Of a stretch of 64,000 nucleotides of DNA, positions 1-8,007 are shown piece after piece; the stretch's first letter is position 1; each line of letters begins with the position of its first letter. Origin of the DNA: an uncultured Granulosicoccaceae bacterium. Its GTDB lineage: Bacteria; Pseudomonadota; Gammaproteobacteria; Granulosicoccales; Granulosicoccaceae. The DNA lies in assembly GCA_938035525.1 (NCBI GenBank), contig CALHOI010000031.1, forward strand, positions 1 through 64,000. The letters run 5' to 3'. Under the pieces are notes generated by a model. It searched no databases. It was given only the letters and a program-made list of their open reading frames with translations, and was not told the DNA's origin. Made by a program: the position numbers and the translations under genes.

Positions 1-93
1 CAAAACAATAACGACTAAAAAAAGCATAGCCGGATGCCGCTGCAGGTACTTTAGTAAAAGACATCAATTAAGAAAACACCAACAAGAAACACC

Positions 94-205
94 TTTAAGA
101 AATACAAAAATATCTAAGTAATACAATCTAAGTAATACAATCTAAGTAATACAATCTAAGTAATGCAAAAGTATCTTGGTAATACAAAGTATCTAAGCAA
201 CAAAA
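94..205. repeat. 14-bp tandem repeat array in the leader of the coiled-coil gene
   Basis: Four adjacent 14-bp units (tctaagtaatacaa) run from 113 to 168, the fourth with one mismatch. Decayed copies lie at 94-107, 174-187 and 192-205. The array is AT-rich and sits 160-270 bp upstream of the first gene. Nothing else recognisable lies in bases 1-364. The role is unknown; it could be slippage-prone spacer DNA or a set of protein-binding sites. Confidence 0.85.
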
Positions 206-364
206 AAAGTACAGTGTGATTCGTGTACCGTAAATTATGTACTGCAAACAGCGCACGGTTAATCTTACACGTAAATATTCACACGAAAACGAAACTTAAA
301 CCAACTAGTTTTTAAACTTGTTTTTATTAGGCAACTTAACCAGAAATAAATAGAGAATTAATAC

Positions 365-1123
365 GTGAGTCAAAGCGATAGCGATCAACAACTAAGAATT
401 TGGAAAGACCTGGCCATCAGCAAACAAATGCTGATGAACGAAGCGGCATCAGTGTTAAAACTCAAGGATGATTTTACCGCCGACGAACTAAAAGAAGCCC
501 TGAGCAGTGCGGTAAAACGTGCTAGAGACGCAGACGAAAACATGGCTGAGTCGCGCAAAAAAGCCGACGAAAGCATTGTCGAAATGGAAGCAGTCGTTAA
601 GAAGACTGAAAAAGCAAAAAAAGAAGCCGAAGCTCAACGCGACGCAGCGGCCAAAGCGCAGGAAACTGCAGAACAACAGCTCGCCAATGGCAGACGCGAA
701 AACGCAGAAGCACTAAAAAAGGCTAAGCGGCAAGTTGAAGACAAACAAAAAGAACTAAAAGCGATTAACACCTCGCTTGCCGACACACCCGAAAATATCG
801 TCAAAAAGCTTAAGGCACTTAAAAAACAAAAACTTGATGAAAACCAAGCACGCAAAGTTGCCGAAGACGCCAACCGGGTTTTAAAGAAAGAAAACAAAAC
901 ACAAAAAGAAGAGTTGGAATCGCTTAATGAACTGACAGCCAACAGCACCAAACTACTCGAAGCGTATCGAGAACTCAGAGCATGGTGTGATGCAGCCACT
1001 GAAAAGTTAAGTCAAGCCAGTATCGATACAGATGCCGTACCTGATGTTGATGCCAGCGTGCTAGCGAACATTGAGAGCTTCAGCGATGAAGAAGAAAACA
1101 CCCTTGAGGCAGCAACTGCGTAA
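365..1123 (+). CDS. Hypothetical coiled-coil protein
   Basis: This is a 252-residue protein starting at a GTG codon. It is extremely rich in Lys, Glu, Ala and Gln. From about residue 40 to 215 the charged heptad-like pattern predicts one long coiled coil. There is no signal peptide or membrane segment, so it is probably cytoplasmic. The N-terminal 40 residues and the acidic tail (after about residue 225) look less regular. I do not recognise the family; similarity to other coiled coils would be compositional and should not be used to assign function. A strong intrinsic terminator lies about 75 bp after the stop. The Shine-Dalgarno match is weak (agag about 9 bases before the GTG), so the start is moderately certain. 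Confidence 0.75.
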   Translation: MSQSDSDQQLRIWKDLAISKQMLMNEAASVLKLKDDFTADELKEALSSAVKRARDADENMAESRKKADESIVEMEAVVKKTEKAKKEAEAQRDAAAKAQETAEQQLANGRRENAEALKKAKRQVEDKQKELKAINTSLADTPENIVKKLKALKKQKLDENQARKVAEDANRVLKKENKTQKEELESLNELTANSTKLLEAYRELRAWCDAATEKLSQASIDTDAVPDVDASVLANIESFSDEEENTLEAATA

Positions 1124-1154
1124 ATTTTTACGTGATAAAAACCAACGCCTAAGT

Positions 1155-1589
1155 ATGGTGTGCGTAAAAGATTCGTATCCCTGTAACGCAACTCTAGAAG
1201 GAGGGCGCCATGCCCTCCTCGATTTTTTTTTCCGCACGTTAGTCATTTGCATCTTACTCATTTGCACCTTACTCAGCAGTGCCTGCAGCTCCGTACGCCC
1301 CTACGACCCCTCCAAACCGGTTAACTATCAAAATCCACCGTCCGCAGGATCCTGGCTGAGAGCACAACGCGAGTTGGTGGCCTGCCAAACAGAAGATGCC
1401 GCGCGCTACATGGCAGATTTCGGCTTTTTTCACGCGCATTGCACTCAGCTTGATAATATTCAGAGCAAAGAGTATCAAGTGCTAAGCAGAAGCAGCCGGC
1501 AGCTCAAGGAAGGCCCCATGTGGCTGCTACAGGTAAAACGAAATAAAGAGCTTTTCTACGTGCCAATTCCATGGCACGATTGGCTCTAA
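1155..1589 (+). CDS. Putative small lipoprotein (start uncertain)
   Basis: The open frame encodes a hydrophobic stretch followed by a lipobox (LSSAC) and a mature domain of about 100 residues with no recognised family. The downstream half looks genuinely coding. The start is unclear. In the uninterrupted frame an ATG exists at 1155, but translation would run through the terminator at 1199-1231 and give a long N-region. An ATG at 1210 has an ideal aaggagg five bases upstream, but is one base out of frame. It joins the lipoprotein frame only by a -1 slip, or one extra T, at the T9 tract 1223-1231. That route would give a compact, typical lipoprotein signal peptide. Predicted location: lipid-anchored, facing the periplasm. 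Confidence 0.55.
   Translation: MVCVKDSYPCNATLEGGRHALLDFFFRTLVICILLICTLLSSACSSVRPYDPSKPVNYQNPPSAGSWLRAQRELVACQTEDAARYMADFGFFHAHCTQLDNIQSKEYQVLSRSSRQLKEGPMWLLQVKRNKELFYVPIPWHDWL
1199..1231 (+). terminator. Intrinsic terminator overlapping a Shine-Dalgarno/start codon
   Basis: An 8-bp perfect stem (1199-1206 with 1212-1219) with a 5-base loop is followed after three bases by nine T residues (1223-1231). This is a good factor-independent terminator for the coiled-coil gene. Unusually, the left arm contains aaggagg and the loop/right arm contains an ATG at 1210, so the same hairpin could hide a ribosome binding site. Confidence 0.75.
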
Positions 1590-1700
1590 AACAAGCGCTA
1601 CATTTGCTGTAATTCGGTTCTTTTCCCAAAGCAACTTTCTACATCTGGTCTATTCTCTTGGATTACACAACCTTTTTTGCCAGAAACAGAGGAATAGCCG

Positions 1701-2201
1701 ATGACGCGCACCAAGATAAACCTGCGTGGACTTGTCATTGTCGCCATTGCGACCACGCTTACAGCATGCGGAAAAGAATCCGCGGACAGTCCGGACCATA
1801 AAACAGTCAAAGTCAGTGAAATACCCGTTGCTGCGGCGCAACCTCAAGGCACAGACGCGTTATCAGCCGTTGTTGGCGCGAGCGAGATTCCATACCCTGT
1901 TTACCCCAATGGCACGAAATACCGGGTGGGCGGCGAGAATGGCCTGAAAATCGTTGTCTTCCAGACAGAAGACCCGTTTCACAAAGTCGACGATTACTAC
2001 AACGGTTTATCTGACAACTCAGGCATGGCCAGAATCGTGGCCATGACAGATTACGTCAGGTATTCGCAAAGCACGGCCGATCTCGACCCGTGGGCAACTC
2101 ACTTGCCGGGTATTGTGATTCATGAGTTCGAAGGTGATGAGTCGCGCGAAGCTGTCGGTGCCAGCGCAGTCGCTAAAACCAACATTATTATGAGCTTTTG
2201 A
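1701..2201 (+). CDS. Hypothetical lipoprotein
   Basis: The protein has 166 residues. It starts at an ATG preceded by gagga about eight bases upstream. The N-terminus is a lipoprotein signal peptide: basic start, hydrophobic core, then the lipobox LTAC with Cys at about residue 23. The mature part is a single small domain without motifs I recognise. Its middle region (VVFQTEDPFHKVDDYY) suggests a compact alpha/beta fold. It is separated from the previous lipoprotein gene by about 110 bp and faces the HTH regulator gene convergently. Confidence 0.75.
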   Translation: MTRTKINLRGLVIVAIATTLTACGKESADSPDHKTVKVSEIPVAAAQPQGTDALSAVVGASEIPYPVYPNGTKYRVGGENGLKIVVFQTEDPFHKVDDYYNGLSDNSGMARIVAMTDYVRYSQSTADLDPWATHLPGIVIHEFEGDESREAVGASAVAKTNIIMSF

Positions 2202-2215
2202 TTAAATATTGATCA

Positions 2216-2237
2216 GTGCTGCGAGGGAGCGCAGCAC
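2216..2237. terminator. Hairpin between convergent genes
   Basis: A perfect 8-bp stem (2216-2223 with 2230-2237) with a 6-base loop lies between the stops of the lipoprotein gene and the oppositely oriented regulator gene. The T-run is poor on both strands, so it may be a weak or Rho-assisted bidirectional terminator. Confidence 0.4.
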
Positions 2238-2263
2238 GGGTGTTGTAAATACACGCTGGCCAG

Positions 2264-2596
2264 TTAAGTTAGTTCTGCCACTCCTTCTTCTTCCTTCTCT
2301 TCGGTGTTATCGGTTTCAACATCTGACAGCAATACATTAAGCGGTAAACCGATCGCCGTGGTGACTTTGCGCAGTAATGCAATGGACATGTTTCCCTGCC
2401 CAGCCTCCAGCTGCGCTAAGTAGCGCTCTGAGACACCGGATACTTCTGCAAGCTTTTTGCGCGACATTCTGCCGGAGGTACGGTGAAAACGGATTCTTTG
2501 CCCGACCAATGTTAAGAACTCATCGGTGGTTAATGAGTCTAGGTTGTAAGGCTGCGCTTGCGCGTCTGGCTCATAAAAACGATTTGCCATGGTCAT
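2264..2596 (-). CDS. XRE-family HTH regulator, BoxR/BzdR-like DNA-binding domain only
   Basis: This predicted transcriptional regulator has 110 residues from the ATG at 2596, which has an aagg Shine-Dalgarno five bases upstream; an alternative ATG lies at 2590. The HTH core carries the signature MSRKKLAEVSGVSERYLAQLE followed by GQGNMSIALLRK. To my knowledge this matches the N-terminal domain of BoxR/BzdR regulators of benzoyl-CoA pathways. Those proteins continue into a shikimate-kinase-like effector domain. Here the protein ends with a short acidic tail instead. It lies downstream of, and on the same strand as, a Liv-type transporter, with about 160 bp and its own probable promoter between. 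Ligand and targets are unknown. Confidence 0.8.
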   Translation of the reverse strand: MTMANRFYEPDAQAQPYNLDSLTTDEFLTLVGQRIRFHRTSGRMSRKKLAEVSGVSERYLAQLEAGQGNMSIALLRKVTTAIGLPLNVLLSDVETDNTEEKEEEGVAELT

Positions 2597-2660
2597 CCGA
2601 ACCTTAAGAAACTTACCAAGGCGTAAATTATCACGTAAACGGTGATCCAAAAATAAATTA

Positions 2661-2680
2661 TCAAACAATTTACAGTTTGA
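2661..2680. promoter_or_regulatory. Dyad operator candidate overlapping the regulator promoter
   Basis: The inverted repeat tcaaac-N8-gtttga lies about 65 bp upstream of the regulator start. On the minus strand it sits between a TTGTCG-like -35 and a GATAAT-like -10. This is the position expected for autoregulation by the HTH protein. The dyad does not match the TGCA-type BzdR operator I know of. Confidence 0.35.
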
Positions 2681-2733
2681 CGACAAATTTATGTCATCTC
2701 ACAAACCAATATTCAATTACTTAGCAGGACCGC

Positions 2734-2751
2734 TTTTATAACTGTATAAAA
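2734..2751. repeat. AT-rich inverted repeat after livF
   Basis: A 7-bp perfect inverted repeat (ttttata / tataaaa, 4-base spacer) lies just past the stop of the first livF-type gene. It could be an AT-rich terminator stem or part of the promoter region of the HTH regulator gene. Confidence 0.35.
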
Positions 2752-2759
2752 ATTGATCG

Positions 2760-3467
2760 CTACACACTGAAATACGTTGAATGAATGTCGGGTTCCGACT
2801 CCCATGCCACTCTGTCACCACTCCAAACCACTCGGCCTTTCTCCATCACATAGTGCGTATCGACTAGTGGCAAAAGATCGACCACGTGTTTATCCACAAG
2901 CAAAATACCAAGTCCAACCTTTTTTAGTTCGGCAATTGCATCCCATATGGCACCCCGCACTTGAGGTGCAAGTCCCTCGGTCGCATCATCGAGCACAAGC
3001 AGTCGCGGGTTTGTCATTAAGGCTCGCCCAATAGCCAACATCTGTTGCTCACCGCCAGACAATAAAGTACCCATAAAGTCGAGTCGAGGTTCGAGTGCGG
3101 GGAACAAACTCAACACGCGATCAAGCGTCCATGGATGTGCTTCGTTAAAGCGGTTGGCGGCGGTTGCCAACAGATTTTCACGTGCGCTCAAATTGGGAAA
3201 TACCTGGCGACCCTCGGGCACCAACCCAATACCCAACCTGGCGATGTCATAGGGCTGCCAACCATTCACATGGCGACCGCTTATGGTTATTTGCCCGCTG
3301 CGCGCGTTCAGGACACCAGCAATGGTGTTCAGTGTTGTGGTCTTGCCCATGCCATTGCGACCCAGCAAACTAACAACCTGCCCTTCGCCCACCCGCAAAG
3401 TAACATCGAACAGAACCTGGCTTTGACCGTAGCCAGCTGTGATGTTTTCAACGGCAAGCAAGCTCAT
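2760..3467 (-). CDS. livF: Branched-chain amino acid-type ABC transporter ATPase (LivF)
   Basis: This 235-residue ATPase subunit of a Liv-type importer hydrolyses ATP at the inner membrane. Walker A is GRNGMGKTT, the signature is LSGGEQQ, and Walker B is LLVLDDATEGL, with Asp where the catalytic Glu is usual (LDE becomes LDD). The C-terminal region follows the LivF pattern. The start overlaps the livG stop by 4 bp. It is the last gene of an SBP-livH-livM-livG-livF set. The substrate is not decided by sequence; the neighbouring BoxR-like regulator leaves room for an aromatic or other carboxylate rather than leucine. Confidence 0.93.
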   Translation of the reverse strand: MSLLAVENITAGYGQSQVLFDVTLRVGEGQVVSLLGRNGMGKTTTLNTIAGVLNARSGQITISGRHVNGWQPYDIARLGIGLVPEGRQVFPNLSARENLLATAANRFNEAHPWTLDRVLSLFPALEPRLDFMGTLLSGGEQQMLAIGRALMTNPRLLVLDDATEGLAPQVRGAIWDAIAELKKVGLGILLVDKHVVDLLPLVDTHYVMEKGRVVWSGDRVAWESEPDIHSTYFSV

Positions 3468-4207
3468 GTTGATGTACCAAGATAAGCTGCGATAACGTCA
3501 GGGTTTTGCCTGACATCGGCAGCAAGACCCGTGGCAATGAGCGCACCATTGACCAACACACTCAAATCATCAGCAAGTGCAAAAACTGCGTCCATATCAT
3601 GCTCAACCAACAGTAACGTTGTATCGTGTTTAAGTTCCTGTAGCAGTTGTATCAGGCGCATTGATTCTTCAGCCCCCATACCGGCCATGGGTTCATCGAG
3701 CATAAGCACCAACGGTTTTGTTGCCAGCGCCATCGCAATTTCGAGTTGGCGTTGTTCACCGTGTGATAAAGCCGATGCATTTGCATGAGCCTGGTTACTC
3801 AAACCTAGCAACTCAAGTAGTTCATGGGCACGGTCGTTAAATTTTTTATTCTGACCAACGTTAGACCAGAAACGAAACGAATGCCCAGCCTTTGCCTGAA
3901 CAGCAAACGCCACGTTTTCGAGCACAGAAAAATCATTGAATAATGCGGAAATCTGGAACGTACGTGTCAGGCCAGCGCGCACTCGCGCCGGCTCACCAAG
4001 TCGGGTGATATCGCGTGAATTCAAAATCACACGCCCGGCATCGGGTACCAGCTGACCGGCGAGCTGCGCGATTAGTGTTGTTTTACCAGCGCCATTAGGT
4101 CCAATAAGACCATGAACACGATTTTTCTGCAAAGACAGATTCACGGCATCCGTGGCCACAACACCACCAAAGCGCTTGCTTAGATTGTTGGTTTCGAGCA
4201 CGCTCAC
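3464..4207 (-). CDS. livG: Branched-chain amino acid-type ABC transporter ATPase (LivG)
   Basis: This ATPase has 247 residues from a GTG start at 4207. I chose it because GTGA overlaps the livM stop by 4 bp. The open frame extends further upstream, but that part is the livM shadow. Walker A is GPNGAGKTT. The signature is the LivG-typical LSHGEQRQLEIA, Walker B is LVLMLDEPMAGM, and the switch His lies in LLVEHDMD. It pairs with LivF to power the LivHM permease. Confidence 0.93.
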   Translation of the reverse strand: MSVLETNNLSKRFGGVVATDAVNLSLQKNRVHGLIGPNGAGKTTLIAQLAGQLVPDAGRVILNSRDITRLGEPARVRAGLTRTFQISALFNDFSVLENVAFAVQAKAGHSFRFWSNVGQNKKFNDRAHELLELLGLSNQAHANASALSHGEQRQLEIAMALATKPLVLMLDEPMAGMGAEESMRLIQLLQELKHDTTLLLVEHDMDAVFALADDLSVLVNGALIATGLAADVRQNPDVIAAYLGTST

Positions 4208-5205
4208 GTTTTTGGTTCTCGTTTTAGCATACCGATGATGCCACCTCGACCAAACAACACAACCACTAATAATAATATGCCAAACGGCAAGTGCCAGAAA
4301 ACAGTGAAGCGTGACAGAAAATGTTCCAGCAACACAAAAACACTGGCGCCAACAACGGGACCAAACAAGGTAGAGACACCGCCTAATATAACCATGAACA
4401 TGAGTTCTCCCGAGCGCGTCCACTCAACCATACTCGGCGACACAAAATACGCATAGTTGGCAAACAAAATGCCGGAGAGCCCGGCAAATATACCCGCCAC
4501 AACAAAAGCCAATAATCGATAACGGTAAGGGTTAATGCCTAACGCTTTTACCCGTAGTTCGTTTTGTTTGGCCGCCTGCAACACACGACCAAAATGCGAG
4601 TGCCTAAGCTTTGCAACAATAAACAGTACCAGCAATAACATGGCAAAACACACCAGATAAAAAACCCAGGGTTCTTCCATGTTTAATGCAGGAATGCCCA
4701 GCACTTGTGCACCCGGCACGACAAACTCTGAACGTAAATCCACACTTAGACCGTCGTCTCCACCAAATTCTTCAAGGGCGACCAGCAGATATAAGATCAT
4801 TTGGCTGAACGCCATGGTAATCATGATGAAATGCACACCTTTTGTGCGCAGACTGATAGCGCCCGTTACTAATGCAAACAGCGCACACACAGTCACACCC
4901 AACAACACATGCCACCAACCGCTGTAACTGGCGAGCCAATCCGCGCCACCATAAGTTTCATAATAAACAGGAATGCCAACCGCATACGCACCCAGGCCAA
5001 TGTAGGCTGCATGACCAAAAGAAGCTAAGCCAGCAACACTTAACAGTAAACTTAAACTGCTGGCAGCGATGGCCAGAATAACCAGTCGCGTGAATATGTC
5101 CAGCCAGAACGGTTTGCCAAGCCACAACATAACAAATGGCGTAAACAGAATAAGTAACAGCACAAGGCCGCCACCAATGCGATGGAGTGTGGGAACGCCG
5201 TTCAT
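4204..5205 (-). CDS. livM: Branched-chain amino acid-type ABC transporter permease (LivM)
   Basis: This 333-residue inner-membrane permease has about nine or ten hydrophobic segments. It carries the LivM landmark region SLLLSVAGLASFGHAAYIGLGAYAVG near residues 52-76 (given here in pieces: LASFGHAAY is the conserved core) and the coupling-loop region ALGINPYRYRL. It overlaps livG and livH by 4 bp on each side, which supports translational coupling in one operon. Confidence 0.93.
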   Translation of the reverse strand: MNGVPTLHRIGGGLVLLLILFTPFVMLWLGKPFWLDIFTRLVILAIAASSLSLLLSVAGLASFGHAAYIGLGAYAVGIPVYYETYGGADWLASYSGWWHVLLGVTVCALFALVTGAISLRTKGVHFIMITMAFSQMILYLLVALEEFGGDDGLSVDLRSEFVVPGAQVLGIPALNMEEPWVFYLVCFAMLLLVLFIVAKLRHSHFGRVLQAAKQNELRVKALGINPYRYRLLAFVVAGIFAGLSGILFANYAYFVSPSMVEWTRSGELMFMVILGGVSTLFGPVVGASVFVLLEHFLSRFTVFWHLPFGILLLVVVLFGRGGIIGMLKREPKT

Positions 5206-6122
5206 CGTAGCTTAGGCGGAAACAAACCTTGCGGCCGCCAAACCAGTATCAGCGCCATTAGCAAGTACACCAATATGGCCGACACCGCCGGCGCTGCTGT
5301 TTCAGCAGAATCAACAGACATAAACAATGCGAAAATGGTATCAAGAAAAGCTCGACCAAAAGTATCAATAAAACCAATCAGCAATGCCGCGACAAATGCG
5401 CCTTTTATAGACCCAATACCACCAATTATAATGACCACAAACGCTGTAATAATGATGTCGTTACCCATACCAATGGAGGCTTCAGTTATAGGAGCGATTA
5501 ACAAACCGCCCAAACCTGCCAACACAGCACCAAGAATAAACACACTAGTGAACAACAGTTTCACATTGATACCCAGGGTGCTGAGCATTTGCCGGTTGGA
5601 TGCACCGGCGCGAATAAGCATACCGGCTCGGGTTTTATTAACCAGCCAATACAGGGTTGCAGCGATCAAAAGACCCACACCGATAATCACCAATCGATAA
5701 GTGGGCACCACCAGCTCACCGAAGCGTACCTGCCCCTGCAGCTGGCTTGGCAGCGGTATCGCTAAACCAGCCGGTCCCCATATGAGGTGTACAGCCGTAT
5801 CGGCAATGAGTATCAGACCAAACGTGGCAAGCAGTTGATCAAGGTGATCGCGCACGTACAGATGCGAAATAACCGTTTTCTCGACGATAAGTGCCAACAA
5901 AGCCGTGCCCAGGATAGCGCACACGATACCGACAACGAATGAATCAAAGTACAAAGTGGCCCACGCACAAATGAACGCGCCTAACATAAAAAAGGAGGCA
6001 TGAGCCAGGTTGATTAAGTCCATGATACCGAACGTCAGCGTAAGTCCGGCCGAGAGCAGAAACAACAATATGCCTAACTGCAGGCCATTAATGGCCTGCG
6101 TTAGAACCAAAGTCCAATCCAT
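5202..6122 (-). CDS. livH: Branched-chain amino acid-type ABC transporter permease (LivH)
   Basis: This 306-residue inner-membrane permease has eight or so predicted helices. Family landmarks are the N-terminal INGLQLGILLFLLSAGLTL region, MDLINLAHASFFMLGA, and the coupling segment RAGASNRQMLSTLGIN. The stop overlaps livM by 4 bp. The substrate-binding protein gene lies 37 bp upstream. Confidence 0.94.
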   Translation of the reverse strand: MDWTLVLTQAINGLQLGILLFLLSAGLTLTFGIMDLINLAHASFFMLGAFICAWATLYFDSFVVGIVCAILGTALLALIVEKTVISHLYVRDHLDQLLATFGLILIADTAVHLIWGPAGLAIPLPSQLQGQVRFGELVVPTYRLVIIGVGLLIAATLYWLVNKTRAGMLIRAGASNRQMLSTLGINVKLLFTSVFILGAVLAGLGGLLIAPITEASIGMGNDIIITAFVVIIIGGIGSIKGAFVAALLIGFIDTFGRAFLDTIFALFMSVDSAETAAPAVSAILVYLLMALILVWRPQGLFPPKLR

Positions 6123-6159
6123 TGACTAAAAAATGTTAACCATTTTTAGTGACAACTGC

Positions 6160-7347
6160 TTATAGCTTGCACTCTGCTGCATAGACATCCTGGTGCGATT
6201 CAAATACGGTTTTAGTGATGCTTGTTGTCCAATCACCATTATCATCGGCAACCACTTTTCTGGCATAGAAGTTCTGTATTGGCATGTGGTTACTACCAAA
6301 TTCAAAACTGCCACGTATTGATTCAAAGTCAGCTTTCATCAGTGCTTCGCGCACTTTGCCAGTATCGCTAAAATCGCCATCGAGTGCGTTGGCCGCAGAC
6401 GCAATCAGATTGATGGCATCGTATGACTGCGCTGCATAGTGAGACGGGTAACGGTTGTACTTTTCTTTAAACGCAGCAACGAACTGCTGGTTGGTTGGGT
6501 TGTCCAGATCGGGGCCCCAGAACATGGACATCTCTGAACCCAGAATGCCGTCCATATTGGCTTTTTGCAAATTTGGCAACGACAAGGAGTCCACCGTGAA
6601 GATGGTGTACAAAGGCAATTGGCCTGACAAGCCTGCTTGCTGATATTGTTTAATAAACGCACCGCCAGCTTTGCCAGGGTAAAAAACAACCAGACCATCA
6701 GCACCGGAGGCTTTGGCTTTTGCCAGCTCTGCCGAGAAGTCCAGCTGCGCATCAGCGCCCCACTTGGTTAAGTCTTTACCAGCAAACTCACCTTTAAACG
6801 TTCGCTCGACACCTGCAACCATGTCTTTACCGGCAGCATAATTTGGCGCCATCATGTACAGAGATTTTACCCCACGCGCATTCAGTAATTCACCCATGGC
6901 CATGGGCGTCTGATCGTTTTGCCATGAAGTGGAAAAAAAATTTTCGTGGCACAACTTGCCAGCGATAGCTGAAGGTCCCGCATTGGCACTGATAATAACT
7001 TTATCTGCACGCGTAACTGCCTTATACGATGCCATTAACACGTTTGACCAGATATAACCGGCAACGATATCGACGTTGTCTTCTTTAACCAGTTTTTCGG
7101 TGGCCTGTTTGCCGATTTCCGGTTTGAAGCCGTCGTCTTCAAAAATAATTTCAAACGACTTACCACCCATGGTTGAGTCTAGCTGCTCAACAGCCAGATT
7201 AACCGCATCGCGCATATCGTTGCCGATGACAGCGCCACCTGTTGTTAGCGTTGTGACAAACCCGATTTTAATGTCAGCCGCTGTTGCCACTAGTGGCATT
7301 GCCGTTAGTGACGCAATGGCAGCGCTAAAGAAGAGGGATTTTTTCAT
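6160..7347 (-). CDS. Periplasmic substrate-binding protein of the first Liv-type transporter
   Basis: This is a 395-residue type I periplasmic binding protein (Peripla_BP_6/LivJ-like). I start it at the ATG at 7347 because it yields a standard Sec signal peptide (MKK..., cleavage near ATA-AD at about residue 23). The open frame continues about 30 codons upstream. An aaggag lies about 12 bases upstream, slightly far. The mature protein begins with the family pattern IKIGFVTTLTTGGAVIG. It is the first gene of the transporter operon. The ligand is unknown: amino acids are typical, but aromatic acids are also bound by this family. Confidence 0.9.
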   Translation of the reverse strand: MKKSLFFSAAIASLTAMPLVATAADIKIGFVTTLTTGGAVIGNDMRDAVNLAVEQLDSTMGGKSFEIIFEDDGFKPEIGKQATEKLVKEDNVDIVAGYIWSNVLMASYKAVTRADKVIISANAGPSAIAGKLCHENFFSTSWQNDQTPMAMGELLNARGVKSLYMMAPNYAAGKDMVAGVERTFKGEFAGKDLTKWGADAQLDFSAELAKAKASGADGLVVFYPGKAGGAFIKQYQQAGLSGQLPLYTIFTVDSLSLPNLQKANMDGILGSEMSMFWGPDLDNPTNQQFVAAFKEKYNRYPSHYAAQSYDAINLIASAANALDGDFSDTGKVREALMKADFESIRGSFEFGSNHMPIQNFYARKVVADDNGDWTTSITKTVFESHQDVYAAECKL

Positions 7348-7506
7348 GACAGTATTAAGCTCCTTGAAAGGCATAATACATACTACCTCAAAGTGCCTGG
7401 CAAGGCGATTTGATTGAAAACTCCCAGTAATGAGCAAGCCTGTTCAACCGTTAAAATACCAACCACGTCACCAATAATGGACCTGCTGGTAAGGGACCTA
7501 CCGGTG

Positions 7507-8007
7507 TTAGTCGTCGAGTAGCTCGCGTGCGCGCGTCAGGGCTGCGGCATCGGGGGATGGTTGCGCAGACTTACTTTTACGGCTTATTCTAAAAGCATAC
7601 CAAAGCGCACCAAGCAACAACACAAAGGGCCCTATCCACAAAGCATAGGTTGTGGCTTTAAACGGCGGTTTGTACAGCACGAAATCGCCATAGCGAGACA
7701 CCAGATAGTCGGAAATGGTTTTCCTTGAATCACCGGCAATAACACGCTCATATATTTCACGCTTTAAATCTTGTGCGATACCGGCGTTGGAATCGGCGAG
7801 GTTTTGATTTTGACATTTAAGACAGCGATGGTCTTTAGTGAGTTGCAGGTACAAAGCCGCCTGCTCTTCGGTGTCAAAATCGAGTAAGGCATCGGCAGCA
7901 CGGCTTGAACCTGGTGCCATAAGGCTGCCCAACAGCAACGCTAAAACAAACCAGTTAACCGGATGCCTGGCAGTATCGATCACACTGAAAATAGCGCCTT
8001 CCTTCAT
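7507..8007 (-). CDS. ccmH: Cytochrome c maturation protein CcmH
   Basis: This 166-residue membrane-anchored thiol-oxidoreductase of System I holds apocytochrome c for haem ligation. It has an N-terminal signal/hydrophobic segment (about residues 18-37), the redox motif LKCQNQNLADSNA containing CxxC-type cysteines (RCLKC), and a C-terminal transmembrane helix near residues 120-140. The length matches stand-alone CcmH; no CcmI-like TPR extension or gene follows. The ATG overlaps the ccmG stop by 4 bp. It is the terminal gene of ccmA-H. Confidence 0.95.
   Translation of the reverse strand: MKEGAIFSVIDTARHPVNWFVLALLLGSLMAPGSSRAADALLDFDTEEQAALYLQLTKDHRCLKCQNQNLADSNAGIAQDLKREIYERVIAGDSRKTISDYLVSRYGDFVLYKPPFKATTYALWIGPFVLLLGALWYAFRISRKSKSAQPSPDAAALTRARELLDD

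Noticed and set aside
634-999. 121-codon open frame antisense to the coiled-coil gene
   Set aside because: Its Ser/Leu/Phe-rich composition is what the opposite strand of Lys/Glu/Ala-rich coding DNA yields; it has no start signal or family.
3464-4423. Long N-terminal extension of the first LivG
   Set aside because: The extra 72 codons lie over livM in another frame and lack LivG similarity; the GTGA overlap at 4204-4207 marks the start.
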